Part shown: positions 27,256 through 35,532 of the stretch, piece by piece
Numbering within the stretch: the stretch's first letter is position 1
How the letters are laid out: the number at the start of each line of letters is the position of its first letter
Assembly (NCBI GenBank): GCA_027686065.1
Contig: JAQCTH010000001.1
Span: 85,236-149,235, forward strand
Origin: Clostridiaceae bacterium AF10-41
GTDB lineage: Bacteria; Bacillota; Clostridia; Clostridiales; Clostridiaceae
Direction of reading: 5' to 3'
DNA length: 64,000 nt
Made by a program: the position numbers and the translations under genes
The notes under the pieces: generated by a model
What the model saw: the letters and a program-made list of their open reading frames with translations, nothing else
Told to the model about the DNA's origin: nothing
Database searches by the model: none

Positions 27256-27573
27256 ATGAATGAACTAGAATTAGTTGCTTTTGAAATTATAAGCAACGTA
27301 GGTATGGCTAAATCTTTGGCAATAGAAGCAATAAGAGATGCTAGAAATAATGATTTTGATGAAGCAAACAAAAAAATAGAAGAAGCTAAAGGATTTTTAA
27401 TAGAGGGGCATCATGCACATTCTGGATTGATTCATAAGGAAGCTAATGGTGAAAAGCTTGAGTTTTCTTTGATAATAATGCATGCTGAAGATCAATTGAT
27501 CAGTGCAGAAACTATAAAAGACTTAGCTATAGAGCTTATAGAAATGAGTAAGTTAATAAATAATAAACAATAA
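27256..27573 (+). CDS. PTS lactose/cellobiose-family IIA component
   Basis: All-helical phosphocarrier of 105 residues that forms trimers in this family. The phosphorylated His is residue 76 in IIMHAEDQL, and GHHAHSGLIH is a second His-rich family motif. It accepts phosphate from HPr and donates it to IIB. Last gene of the GH1-IIB-IIC-IIA operon, 26 bases after IIC, and followed by a strong terminator. Confidence 0.95.
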   Translation: MNELELVAFEIISNVGMAKSLAIEAIRDARNNDFDEANKKIEEAKGFLIEGHHAHSGLIHKEANGEKLEFSLIIMHAEDQLISAETIKDLAIELIEMSKLINNKQ

Positions 27574-27593
27574 ATGTGTATATAAAATAAATA

Positions 27594-27640
27594 ATAGAGG
27601 TAGCTAAATGCAATAATTTAGACTACCTCTATATTTTTTT
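27594..27640 (+). terminator. Rho-independent terminator of the PTS operon
   Basis: ATAGAGGTAG (27594-27603) pairs with CTACCTCTAT (27623-27632), with a further TAAAT/ATTTA inside, then TTTTTTT. Confidence 0.9.
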
Positions 27641-27786
27641 GTATATAAAATAGATATATATGGAAGTAAAGAAGTTGAAATATATGTATATGTAATTAAA
27701 AGTAAAAGTTATGTAGAAGGATTTTATAAATATTACTAATATGCTATAATTTTATTAAAAAGTATAGAAATGGAGAGTGTCCTATA

Positions 27787-28113
27787 ATGCCAATCATTAG
27801 ATTTAAAGCAGTAGAAGCTAAAAAAGTTTGTGATATAAGTAAGAATCTAGTAGACGATCTTCAGGAATTAATCAAATGCCCAAGAGAGTATTTTAATTTA
27901 ACAGTTGATCAATCTTTATATGTAAGAGATGGTAAATTTGTTGATGGTGAAGCAATAGTTGAAATTTCTTGGTTTGATAGAGGACAAGAAATTCAAGATA
28001 AAGCGGCAAAGATAATCACCAATCATGTTAACTCAATAGGATATTCTAATGTAGATGTTATCTTTTTTAAGTTAGAAGAAAATAGATACTATGAAAATGG
28101 TGAGCATTTTTAA
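27787..28113 (+). CDS. DUF1904 (tautomerase-like) protein
   Basis: Protein of 108 residues starting MPIIRFKAVEA. The proline after the initiator Met and the beta-alpha-beta pattern (SLYVRDGKFV, VEISWFDRGQEIQDKAA) match the DUF1904 family, which resembles tautomerases using an N-terminal Pro base. No substrate is known for the family. Monocistronic between two terminators, with AATGGAGAGTG before the start. Confidence 0.8.
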   Translation: MPIIRFKAVEAKKVCDISKNLVDDLQELIKCPREYFNLTVDQSLYVRDGKFVDGEAIVEISWFDRGQEIQDKAAKIITNHVNSIGYSNVDVIFFKLEENRYYENGEHF

Positions 28114-28135
28114 TGAAACTATAATTATTAAAGAT

Positions 28136-28173
28136 AAAACAAGGTAGGATGTTACGATATCTTACCTTGTTTT
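28136..28173 (+). terminator. Terminator after the DUF1904 gene
   Basis: AAAACAAGGTA (28136-28146) pairs perfectly with TACCTTGTTTT (28163-28173), with a further four pairs inside. The 3' arm ends in TTTT. Confidence 0.8.
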
Positions 28174-28259
28174 ATTATGAATAATATTTATCACATCTAG
28201 TATTATTTAAACTTAATTTGATAAAAATAGTATAAAGTCAATTAAGTAGGAGTGATAAA

Positions 28260-28880
28260 ATGAAACTTAAAAGAAAAAGCATTGCTATTGTTTTTATACT
28301 ATTTCTATTAGTAGTAAACCTTAGCTATAATTGTTTTGCAATGCAGTTAGGGGATGAATTAAAAATATCAACAGGAGATTATTATGTTGGTGAAGTAGAA
28401 TACGAAAATTTTATTATCAAAGCAAAAATTATAAGAGCAGTGGAAACTAATGAAATAGGATATTGTCTAGAAATTGAAAAATTATATCCAAGTGGAGAGA
28501 TCTTTAAAGGTATAGGCCATGCCACTGATGGATTAGCTGGGATAATATCTGAAGGTTATCCTAATAAAAGTTATGGAGAAATAGGGTTATCTTCAGAAGA
28601 GGAAGCATATTTTGCAACACAAATTGCAATATGGAGCTATGTTGAAGAATATGATGTAAATGGATTTAAAGGAAACAATAGAGTTGTCGAAGCAATAAAA
28701 AGGATATATAATGAAGGAATAAGTAAAAATTCAGAAGAATATAATAATCAATATAAAATATATAATTATAATGATGAAGTACAGGATATAGCATTAATTA
28801 AAAATTATAGAAGTGAAGTCATGAAAGAAAATTCAAGTGCATTGGGAGAAAATCAACAGAGTATTATTTATGGAAAATAA
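28260..28880 (+). CDS. Secreted stand-alone thioester-domain (TED) protein
   Basis: Exported protein of 206 residues. A signal peptide (about 1-27, ending CFA) is followed by a compact domain with the two thioester-domain motifs: YCLEIE with C69, and TQIAIW with Q121. Between them lie EGYPNKS and GLSSEEEAYFA, also typical of the family. In characterised Gram-positive TEDs a Cys-Gln side-chain thioester attacks host lysines to attach the cell covalently. Here there is no LPXTG or long stalk, only a ~70-residue polar tail, so the protein should be released or held by a partner. The Cys-Gln spacing (52) is shorter than in the adhesins I know. Its gene lies 26 bases before a PAP2 phosphatase gene. 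Confidence 0.7.
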   Translation: MKLKRKSIAIVFILFLLVVNLSYNCFAMQLGDELKISTGDYYVGEVEYENFIIKAKIIRAVETNEIGYCLEIEKLYPSGEIFKGIGHATDGLAGIISEGYPNKSYGEIGLSSEEEAYFATQIAIWSYVEEYDVNGFKGNNRVVEAIKRIYNEGISKNSEEYNNQYKIYNYNDEVQDIALIKNYRSEVMKENSSALGENQQSIIYGK

Positions 28881-28906
28881 TAAGAATATATTTTAATGGG
28901 GGAATT

Positions 28907-29449
28907 ATGTGGGATTATATAAATTTTATAGATTTAAGAATTTTAGAAATTATTAGAACATATTTTTTTAGCTCTTTTATGGACAGTATAATGGTGTTAA
29001 TAACTAAGCTAGGAGATAGAGGGTTAATATGGATTATAATATCAATTATTCTACTATTAAGCAAAAAATATAAAAAAATAGGAATAACAATGATAATTGC
29101 GCTATTATTAACAAGTATAATTGGAGAAGGTTTAATAAAGAATATAATACAAAGACCAAGGGTATTTAACTCTATAGATGATATAAAGCTTATAATTAAA
29201 GCTCCATCATCATATTCTTTTCCTTCTGGGCATACTGCATCTTCATTTGCAGCAGCTATGGTACTTGGGTACTATATAAAAAAATATAAATATTTATTCT
29301 ATTTTTCAGCTTTTCTAGTGGCATTTTCAAGGTTATATCTATGGGTACATTATCCATCCGATATAGTTGGTGGAATAGTATTTGGAATTATATGTGGATT
29401 TGTAGCTATTAAGATAATAAATGATATAGTAATAAAAAAAGGTTCATAA
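28907..29449 (+). CDS. PAP2-family membrane phosphatase
   Basis: Integral membrane phosphatase of 180 residues with about five hydrophobic segments. The acid-phosphatase triad is complete: KNIIQRPR (motif 1), PSGHT in SFPSGHTASSF (motif 2), and SRLYLWVHYPSD (motif 3, His nucleophile and Asp). The family acts on undecaprenyl diphosphate or phosphatidic acid at the outer face of the membrane. The size and the location beside a secreted protein gene do not decide between them. ATG 28907 follows GGGGGAATT. Confidence 0.88.
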   Translation: MWDYINFIDLRILEIIRTYFFSSFMDSIMVLITKLGDRGLIWIIISIILLLSKKYKKIGITMIIALLLTSIIGEGLIKNIIQRPRVFNSIDDIKLIIKAPSSYSFPSGHTASSFAAAMVLGYYIKKYKYLFYFSAFLVAFSRLYLWVHYPSDIVGGIVFGIICGFVAIKIINDIVIKKGS

Positions 29450-29451
29450 GC

Positions 29452-29488
29452 AAGCTTGTTGAAGAATAAAAGTTTTCAGCAAGCTTTT
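29452..29488 (+). terminator. Terminator after the PAP2 gene
   Basis: AAGCTTGTTGAA (29452-29463) pairs with TTCAGCAAGCTT (29475-29486) over 12 pairs with one G-U, ending in TTTT. Confidence 0.8.
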
Positions 29489-29625
29489 ATTGATTTAATG
29501 ATATTTATATAAAAGAGCTATAAATATCATTAAATTTTATGCTATCTAAGGTATAGAAAAAAGTATAAATTCATGAAAAAGTGAAAAAATAAAGATATAG
29601 ACTATACTATAAGGAGGTGTACTTT

Positions 29626-29817
29626 GTGGAAGATGATAAAATTCAAAGAAAAATGAAAAAGCTATATAAACATGTTAAGTCAGGTAGGTTAACAGAAGAA
29701 ATAGCAGATGAAATATCAGAACTTATGGAACATGTAGAAAACATGGGAGAAGATGCAAAAAGAAATATTTCAGGGATAGTAAATGATATGAAGAGTGCTA
29801 TGAAAAAAATGAAATAA
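29626..29817 (+). CDS. Small charged helical protein (63 residues), unknown function
   Basis: Not recognised. GTG 29626 is taken as start because AAGGAGG (29611-29617) lies eight bases before it; an in-frame GTG at 29617 overlaps that site and cannot be used. The product is rich in Lys, Glu and Met and predicted to be almost wholly helical (KMKKLYKHVKSGRL, ADEISELMEHVENM), with no membrane segment. It sits between two strong hairpins as a single-gene transcript. Could be a small coiled-coil or sporulation-type protein. Confidence 0.6.
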   Translation: MEDDKIQRKMKKLYKHVKSGRLTEEIADEISELMEHVENMGEDAKRNISGIVNDMKSAMKKMK

Positions 29818-29820
29818 TAA

Positions 29821-29861
29821 ATCAACTAAAAAGCTTGGCTCAAAAAAGCTTTTTAGTTGAT
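29821..29861 (+). terminator. Strong hairpin after the small helical-protein gene
   Basis: A perfect 16-base stem, 29821-29836 with 29846-29861, and a nine-base loop. TTTTT is part of the 3' arm and no further T tract follows, so it may terminate weakly in both directions. Confidence 0.65.
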
Positions 29862-29943
29862 AAATATGGCTAAATACAAAGGGTTCAAGCTGGTTTTTGT
29901 AAGATAATACAAAAAATAAAGGGCTAATTGTATTAAAATACTA

Positions 29944-29972
29944 TTGAATAAAAACGATTGCAATAGTATAAT
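29944..29972 (+). promoter_or_regulatory. Promoter of the PucR-type regulator gene
   Basis: TTGAAT (29944-29949), 17 bases, TATAAT (29967-29972). The operator-like site at 30024 would be at about +45. Confidence 0.65.
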
Positions 29973-30023
29973 CTAGTTACAAGGTAAAGTTAAATACTAA
30001 TAAAACAAAATTTCTTATTTTTC

Positions 30024-30042
30024 TGGAAACGTTACCTGTTTC
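30024..30042 (+). promoter_or_regulatory. MalR/CcpA-type operator 1
   Basis: TGGAAACGTTACCT (30024-30037), extended by GTTTC to 30042. It shares TGGAAACGnTACC with the sites at 31035 and 34276 and also fits the loose catabolite-responsive element WTGNAANCGNWNNCW. It may be bound by the local LacI protein, by CcpA, or by both. Confidence 0.6.
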
Positions 30043-30079
30043 ATAAATATTCAGAAAAATTAAATTATGGGGGAAGCTT

Positions 30080-31027
30080 ATGTATGGGTTAAAAAACTCT
30101 TTTCAAAAAATAAGTGAAGAAATTCAAATTCCCTTCAAAATAAGCGAAAAAGATGGATCTGTAATAGCTGACTTTCTTCAAGGGAAAAATTCTAGAATTG
30201 TAAGCAGTATTTTAAGAATACCAACAGAAGAATTATTATTAGAAACTTATGACAATTATAGTAACTGTATGAGTTTATTAAAATATTGTTTAGAACAAGA
30301 ATTAAGTAATGCAGTAAAATCTAAAGAGGAAATAATCTTAGACATAATAAAAGGGAAAGAATTTTCTAATGATATTCTAAAAGAGGTTATAAAAGATAAG
30401 CCTTTTAAATTAATACTTATTTATTTAAAGGACAAGCATTCTAAAGCTTTAAAGTTAATAGAGAGAAAACATCTAGGAGACGACAGTATTATTGTTATTC
30501 AAGATGAATACATTGTTATTATAAGTAAAAATGACATAAATAATGATACTATTAAAGAACTTTTTTTAGCAATCAAAAAAAATATAACAGAAAAATGTTA
30601 TATAAGTCATTGTAAAATTGATGAATATAATGAACTTAAAGAAAAATTTGAATATCTTAAAGATAATTTAGAAATATGCTTGAAATATAGTTTGCAACCA
30701 AAGATATATACTGAAAATTCCTTATTAGTAGAAAAAATGATAGAAAAAGTAGATGAAAAGGAAATAAGTAGAGTATATAAAGAATTTAATGATATTTTTT
30801 CTAAATTGGATGATGATCTTATAAAAACAATAGAAATTTTCTTTAGCGAAGGTTTGAAAATAAGTGAATCAGCAGATAAATTATATATTCATAGAAATAC
30901 ATTATTCTATAGAATAGATAAAATAAAAAAAATAGTCAATTATGATATATCCAATTTTAATGAGGCAGTAGAGTTTAAAATTTTATTTTTATTGTGGAAA
31001 GAGTCAGGATATAAAAATAAATTATAA
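30080..31027 (+). CDS. PucR/CdaR-type transcriptional regulator upstream of the maltose operon
   Basis: Protein of 315 residues. The C-terminal ~65 residues (ETIEIFF...SADKLYIHRNTLFYRIDKI) are the PucR-family helix-turn-helix that ends sugar-diacid and purine regulators. The N-terminal 240 residues are mixed alpha/beta with a degenerate GGDEF-like look and no recognisable ligand domain. ATG follows GGGGGAAG. It has its own promoter and an operator-like site and lies 118 bases before malE. A role as a second, activating regulator of maltodextrin genes is inferred from position only. Confidence 0.75.
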   Translation: MYGLKNSFQKISEEIQIPFKISEKDGSVIADFLQGKNSRIVSSILRIPTEELLLETYDNYSNCMSLLKYCLEQELSNAVKSKEEIILDIIKGKEFSNDILKEVIKDKPFKLILIYLKDKHSKALKLIERKHLGDDSIIVIQDEYIVIISKNDINNDTIKELFLAIKKNITEKCYISHCKIDEYNELKEKFEYLKDNLEICLKYSLQPKIYTENSLLVEKMIEKVDEKEISRVYKEFNDIFSKLDDDLIKTIEIFFSEGLKISESADKLYIHRNTLFYRIDKIKKIVNYDISNFNEAVEFKILFLLWKESGYKNKL

Positions 31028-31034
31028 AATTTAT

Positions 31035-31048
31035 TGGAAACGGTACCG
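31035..31048 (+). promoter_or_regulatory. MalR/CcpA-type operator 2, before malE
   Basis: TGGAAACGGTACCG, including the palindrome CGGTACCG, followed by AGGTTACCTG. A hairpin (GATAAACCT/AGGTTTAT, 31084-31104) and the palindrome ATCTAATATTAGAT lie between it and malE. No confident -35/-10 pair was found in the 118-base spacer. Confidence 0.6.
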
Positions 31049-31145
31049 GTAAGGTTACCTGTAAACAATATCATAAATTAGTTGATAAACCTAATAAGGT
31101 TTATAAATATAAAGATCTAATATTAGATTTTGGGAGGAATTTATT

Positions 31146-32354
31146 ATGGTAAAACGTTCAAAACTATTAGCAGTTTTAATTGCTGGTATAATTGCTACAA
31201 CTTCTTTAGTTGGTTGTGGGGGAAAAGGTGAAAAAGGCGGCACTGCCAATACAGAAAAGAAAACTTTAACAGTTTGGTCACACTTTACTACTAACGAAGT
31301 TAAAGAGTTTGAAAAAGTAGCTAAAGCTTGGGGAGAAGAAAATAATGTTGAAGTAAGTGTTGTTGAAGACCAAGGAAAGTTCCAAGAAATGATTCAAGCT
31401 TGTCAAAGTAATAATGGTCCAGATCTTATATTAGGAGTTCCACATGATAATCTAGGAACATTCCAAAAAGCAGGAATAACAGCAGAAGTGCCATCAGGAA
31501 TGGTTTCAGCTGATAAATATACATCTCAAGGTATAGTAGATGCAGTAACTATAGGTGGAAAGGTTTATGCAGTTCCATTTGCTCAAGAAACAACTGGAAT
31601 GTTCTATAACAAAGATAAAGTTAAAGAAGTTCCAAAGACAATGGAAGATTTAGTTGCAATGGCAAAAGAAGTTGGATTTGAGTATAATGTAAATGACTTC
31701 TTCTTCTCATATGCATTCTTATCAGCTGGTGGTGGATATGTTTATAAAAACAATAACGGTACTTTAGATCCATCTGATATAGGTCTTGGAAATGAAGGTG
31801 CAGTAGCAGGACTTCAATTTATTTCAGATTTAGTTAATAAAGATAAATTAATGGCAGCAGATATAACTGGAGATATAGCTAAAGGTGATTTTACATCAGG
31901 TAAATCTGGTTTTTATTTCTCAGGTCCATGGGATGTTTCAGGTGCTAAAGAAGCTGGATTAAACTTTGGAGTAGTTCCAATGCCAACTTTAAATGGAAAA
32001 GCTCCACAAACATTCTTAGGAGTTCAAACTTCTTTTGTTAATGAAAATTCAAAGAATAAAGATCTTGCATGGAAACTTATGGAAGAGTTTGTTAATAAAG
32101 GACAAGATGTAGTTTACAAAACTGGTAGCAGAATTCCAGTATCTAAAGATTATGTAGTAGATGATGAATATACTAAAGCATTTATGGAACAAGCAAAAGT
32201 TGCTATGCCAATGCCAAATATAGTAGAAGTTCAAGCTATGTGGGAACCAGCAGCTAATAACTTAAAGTTATTAACTTCAGGTCAAATAGATGCTAAAACA
32301 GCTGGAGAAAATATAGTTAATCAAGTAAAAGAAGGTATTAAACAAATAAAATAA
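31146..32354 (+). CDS. malE: Maltose/maltodextrin-binding lipoprotein (MalE-like)
   Basis: Extracellular binding protein of 402 residues with lipobox LVGC (Cys 24). Mature N-terminus KTLTVWSHFTTNEVKEFEK, then GPDLILGVPHDNLGTFQKAG, GKVYAVPFAQETTGMFYNKD and the aromatic GKSGFYFSGPWDV, all as in maltodextrin-binding proteins. GGGAGGAAT precedes ATG. It heads an operon with two permeases; no ATPase gene is present. malQ and a LacI regulator nearby support maltodextrins as cargo. Confidence 0.88.
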   Translation: MVKRSKLLAVLIAGIIATTSLVGCGGKGEKGGTANTEKKTLTVWSHFTTNEVKEFEKVAKAWGEENNVEVSVVEDQGKFQEMIQACQSNNGPDLILGVPHDNLGTFQKAGITAEVPSGMVSADKYTSQGIVDAVTIGGKVYAVPFAQETTGMFYNKDKVKEVPKTMEDLVAMAKEVGFEYNVNDFFFSYAFLSAGGGYVYKNNNGTLDPSDIGLGNEGAVAGLQFISDLVNKDKLMAADITGDIAKGDFTSGKSGFYFSGPWDVSGAKEAGLNFGVVPMPTLNGKAPQTFLGVQTSFVNENSKNKDLAWKLMEEFVNKGQDVVYKTGSRIPVSKDYVVDDEYTKAFMEQAKVAMPMPNIVEVQAMWEPAANNLKLLTSGQIDAKTAGENIVNQVKEGIKQIK

Positions 32355-32367
32355 TATATGTAGCTAA

Positions 32368-32396
32368 ATAGAGATAGGTGTAATGCCTATCTCTAT
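32368..32396 (+). terminator. Intercistronic hairpin between malE and malF
   Basis: ATAGAGATAGG (32368-32378) pairs perfectly with CCTATCTCTAT (32386-32396). There is no T tract, so it more likely protects malE mRNA or gives partial termination. Confidence 0.65.
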
Positions 32397-32418
32397 ATAA
32401 AATAAAGGAGGATTGTAA

Positions 32419-33336
32419 ATGGGAATGAAGAGTAAAAGTCGTAAAGCTTACTATTTCTTAGCACCAGCACTTATTTCAATATTTATATTCACATTGCTTC
32501 CAGTATTTTCAACAGTATACTATGCTTTTACTGATTATACTCAGTATTCAAAGGGTGAAATTAATTTTGTATTCCTTTCAAATTTTATAGAGGTTTTAAC
32601 AGGACCCTTTAAGGAAACCTTTTTACCTGTATTTGCATGGACAATGATTTTTGCAATAATATCAACACTTGGATGCTTCTTTTTAGGATTAATAATAGCA
32701 TTAGTTTTAAATAATCCTAATATAAGAGAAAGAGGAATTTACAAAGGAATATTAATACTTCCTTGGGCATTACCTGCATCAGTTGCGATTTTATCCTTCC
32801 AAGGGTTATTTAATGGTAGCTATGGACAAATAAATAATTTATTAATGCAAATGAATATAATACAAGAACCAATAAAATGGTTAACAGATCCTAATCTAGC
32901 AAGGATAAGTATAATAATGGTTAATATATGGCTTGGATTTCCATACATGATGAATGTTTGTTTAGGCTCATTATCAGCAATACCAGAAGTTTATTATGAA
33001 GCAGCAGAGGTAGATGGTGCAACTAAATGGAAACAATTCATGCATATTACATTGCCAGCGATAACAAAAACTGCTTATCCACTTGTAATATCATCCTTTG
33101 CATTTAATTTTAATAATTTTGGATCAGCTTTCTTAATAACAACAGGAGGTCCTCCAAGATTAACAACACAATTTGCAGGGTATACAGATATACTAGCATC
33201 GGTAAACTATAAACTTTCAATGCAATTTGGAAGATTCGATATTGCATCAGCACTTAGTATAATAATATTTATAATAATTGCATCAATTTCATTTATTCAA
33301 ATGAAGGCATCTGGTCAGTTTGAGGAGGTTGATTAA
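32419..33336 (+). CDS. malF: Maltodextrin ABC transporter permease MalF
   Basis: CUT1 permease of 305 residues with six membrane segments, shorter than the E. coli protein, which has an extra periplasmic domain. FLAPALISIFIFTLLPVFSTVYYAFTD-type N-terminus, motif ILPWALPASVAIL, and EAA loop YYEAAEVDGATKWKQF at about 190 followed by ITLPAI. LITTGGPP near the C-terminus is typical of the family. AAGGAGG lies seven bases before the ATG. Confidence 0.9.
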   Translation: MGMKSKSRKAYYFLAPALISIFIFTLLPVFSTVYYAFTDYTQYSKGEINFVFLSNFIEVLTGPFKETFLPVFAWTMIFAIISTLGCFFLGLIIALVLNNPNIRERGIYKGILILPWALPASVAILSFQGLFNGSYGQINNLLMQMNIIQEPIKWLTDPNLARISIIMVNIWLGFPYMMNVCLGSLSAIPEVYYEAAEVDGATKWKQFMHITLPAITKTAYPLVISSFAFNFNNFGSAFLITTGGPPRLTTQFAGYTDILASVNYKLSMQFGRFDIASALSIIIFIIIASISFIQMKASGQFEEVD

Positions 33337-33337
33337 T

Positions 33338-34231
33338 ATGCAAACAGAGGTAAATTTAAAGAGTTTAACAAGAAAAAAAGATAAAGTAGTATATAAAAAG
33401 AAATTAAGATCTGATGAAATCAGAGCAGCTTGGATTGGTAGACTTTTTATTTGGATAATGATAGCAATAACATTAATTCCTATAATAGCAGTAGTTTCTG
33501 CATCAATGGCAAAAGGAAATGCATTTACACAAACAACATTCTTTCCTTCAGAATGGACTTTAGAAAATTATAAAAGAGTATTTGAAAAAACAAATTTCTT
33601 GTTATGGTTAAGGAATTCATTAATTTTGTGTACAGCAGTATCAGTATTGCAATTAGTTTTATCAGTACCAGCGGCATTTGCTTTTTCAAAATTAAGATTT
33701 TGGGGAAGAAAAAATGGGCTTATGAGTTTACTAATTCTTCAAATGTTTCCAGCAGCTATGGCATTACCAGCAATAATGGGAATAGTTTTCACATATAATT
33801 TAACTAACAAACCATGGGTATTAATATTAATACTAGCTGGTGGTAGTGCATATAATATATGGCTTTTAAAAGGAGCAGTAGATGGAATACCAGATGAATT
33901 AGTTGAAGCAGCTTACATAGATGGTGCATCAACTTGGAAGGTATTTTCAGTAATAATATTACCTTTACTAAGAAATATGTTAATAGTTATATTCCTGTTT
34001 GCATTTATAGGAGCGTATAGCGAGTTTATGTTTACTTCAGCAATATTAAAGAATGCAGATGTTCAAACTATAGTGACTGGATTACAAAAATTTATTAAAG
34101 ATCAATTCTCTGCAAACTGGACTATGTATTCATCAGCAGCAGTAATGGCAGCTTCACCAATAGTGATAATATTCATGCTTCTACAAAAATATATAGCATC
34201 AGGCTTAGTTTCAGGATCAGTAAAAGAATAA
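33338..34231 (+). CDS. malG: Maltodextrin ABC transporter permease MalG
   Basis: Second permease, 297 residues, six membrane segments. The ATG at 33338 is chosen: it lies one base after the malF stop and GAGGAGG (33322-33328) is nine bases upstream. An in-frame TTG at 33320 overlaps that ribosome site. The EAA loop is ELVEAAYIDGASTWKVF and the C-terminus QKYIASGLVSGSVKE. Last gene of malEFG; the regulator gene follows after an operator-like site. Confidence 0.92.
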   Translation: MQTEVNLKSLTRKKDKVVYKKKLRSDEIRAAWIGRLFIWIMIAITLIPIIAVVSASMAKGNAFTQTTFFPSEWTLENYKRVFEKTNFLLWLRNSLILCTAVSVLQLVLSVPAAFAFSKLRFWGRKNGLMSLLILQMFPAAMALPAIMGIVFTYNLTNKPWVLILILAGGSAYNIWLLKGAVDGIPDELVEAAYIDGASTWKVFSVIILPLLRNMLIVIFLFAFIGAYSEFMFTSAILKNADVQTIVTGLQKFIKDQFSANWTMYSSAAVMAASPIVIIFMLLQKYIASGLVSGSVKE

Positions 34232-34275
34232 ATTATCATTACCTTAATCCTGTACTGTAAAAATATAGCAAATAA

Positions 34276-34289
34276 TGGAAACGATACCG
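34276..34289 (+). promoter_or_regulatory. MalR/CcpA-type operator 3, before the LacI gene
   Basis: TGGAAACGATACCG, 29 bases before the LacI start. It is the third copy of TGGAAACGnTACC in this locus and suggests autoregulation. Confidence 0.6.
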
Positions 34290-34317
34290 AATAATTTGTC
34301 GAAATTTGGAGGGAGTT

Positions 34318-35340
34318 ATGATAAACATAAGAGATATTGCAAGAATTGCGGGGGTAGGAGTAAGTACTGTTTCAAGGGTAATTAATAATCATCCGGATGT
34401 TAAAGAGCAAACAAGAGAACGGGTGCTAGAAATAATAAGAGAAAACAATTATATACCTAATAACAGTGCTAGAAATCTTAAAAAAAATAATACAAACAAT
34501 ATTGGAGTTCTGATAAAAGGGGTATTTAATCCTTTTTTCTCAGAGATGTTGGATTCTATAAGTAAAAGAATTTCTAAGGCCGGATACTCTATGATACTAG
34601 AGCATCACGACTATTTAAGTGATGATGAGATGAATAATTTGATTTCAATGATAAAAGAAAAAAGATTACAAGGTGTAATTTGCTTAGGAGGAAACTTTAC
34701 AGAAGTAAGAGATGACTATTTTAATGATATGCAAGTACCAGTTGTATTAACTTCTATAAATCATAAATATGGAAAAGAGTTTTCAAATTTTTCCTCAGTA
34801 TCTATAGATAATGAAAAATCAGCTTATATTGCAACAAAATATCTAATTGAATGTGGACATAAAAATATAGCTATATTATTAGGAGATGAAAATGACTTTG
34901 GGATTGGATATCTAAGAGAAGCTGGATATTTAAAAGCACTAAGAGAAAATAATATAGAATTTAATAGTAATTATAAAATTCTAGGTAATTATGATTATAG
35001 AGGTGCATATGAAGAAACTGACAATCTTTTAAAAAATAATAAAGATATTACAGCTATATTTGCTATATCAGATATAATGGCTGTTGGATGTGCCAAAGCA
35101 ATAAAGGATAATGGGCTAGAAGTAGGTAAAGATGTTGCTGTAATAGGATTTGATGGTATGGATATTAGTGAGTTTTATAATCCTACCATAACAACAGTAA
35201 TACAACCTAAATTAGAAATGGCTAAGATAAGTGTTGATTTATTATTAGATTTAATAGCGGATAAAACTGATAATAAGCATGTAGTACTAAATACAGAGCT
35301 TATTCATAGAGAATCAACTAATTTTAAGATAGAAAATTAA
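34318..35340 (+). CDS. LacI-family regulator of maltodextrin genes (MalR-like)
   Basis: Repressor of 340 residues. The HTH is INIRDIARIAGVGVSTVSRVIN, then a hinge and a sugar-binding domain (about 60-335) with GFDGMDISEFYNPTITTV. ATG 34318 is preferred; an in-frame TTG at 34306 precedes and overlaps the ribosome site GGAGGGAG. It follows malG by 86 bases with an operator-like site between. The three TGGAAACGnTACC sites are its likely targets, but CcpA could use the same sequences. Confidence 0.9.
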   Translation: MINIRDIARIAGVGVSTVSRVINNHPDVKEQTRERVLEIIRENNYIPNNSARNLKKNNTNNIGVLIKGVFNPFFSEMLDSISKRISKAGYSMILEHHDYLSDDEMNNLISMIKEKRLQGVICLGGNFTEVRDDYFNDMQVPVVLTSINHKYGKEFSNFSSVSIDNEKSAYIATKYLIECGHKNIAILLGDENDFGIGYLREAGYLKALRENNIEFNSNYKILGNYDYRGAYEETDNLLKNNKDITAIFAISDIMAVGCAKAIKDNGLEVGKDVAVIGFDGMDISEFYNPTITTVIQPKLEMAKISVDLLLDLIADKTDNKHVVLNTELIHRESTNFKIEN

Positions 35341-35344
35341 AACA

Positions 35345-35401
35345 TTAATCTACTTATAATAACATAGTATATTGTATCAATTGTTATTATAAGTAGATTA
35401 A
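35345..35401 (+). terminator. 20-base perfect inverted repeat after the LacI gene
   Basis: Bases 35345-35364 pair without mismatch with 35382-35401, loop 17 bases. No T tract, so probably an mRNA 3'-end structure or weak bidirectional terminator. Confidence 0.5.
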
Positions 35402-35532
35402 GATAAATTATATAGATTAAAATGAATTATTTTATACCCTCAATATTAAAGCAAAACTTTTATGATTAGTTTTATTAAATACCTTCACAAATACAAAATA
35501 GAATAGGTTTTATTAGAAATGAGGTAAAATTT

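Noticed and set aside
35345..35401. MITE or transposon end
   Set aside because: A single 20-base inverted repeat with a 17-base loop just after a stop codon is better read as an mRNA 3'-end hairpin; no second copy was seen.
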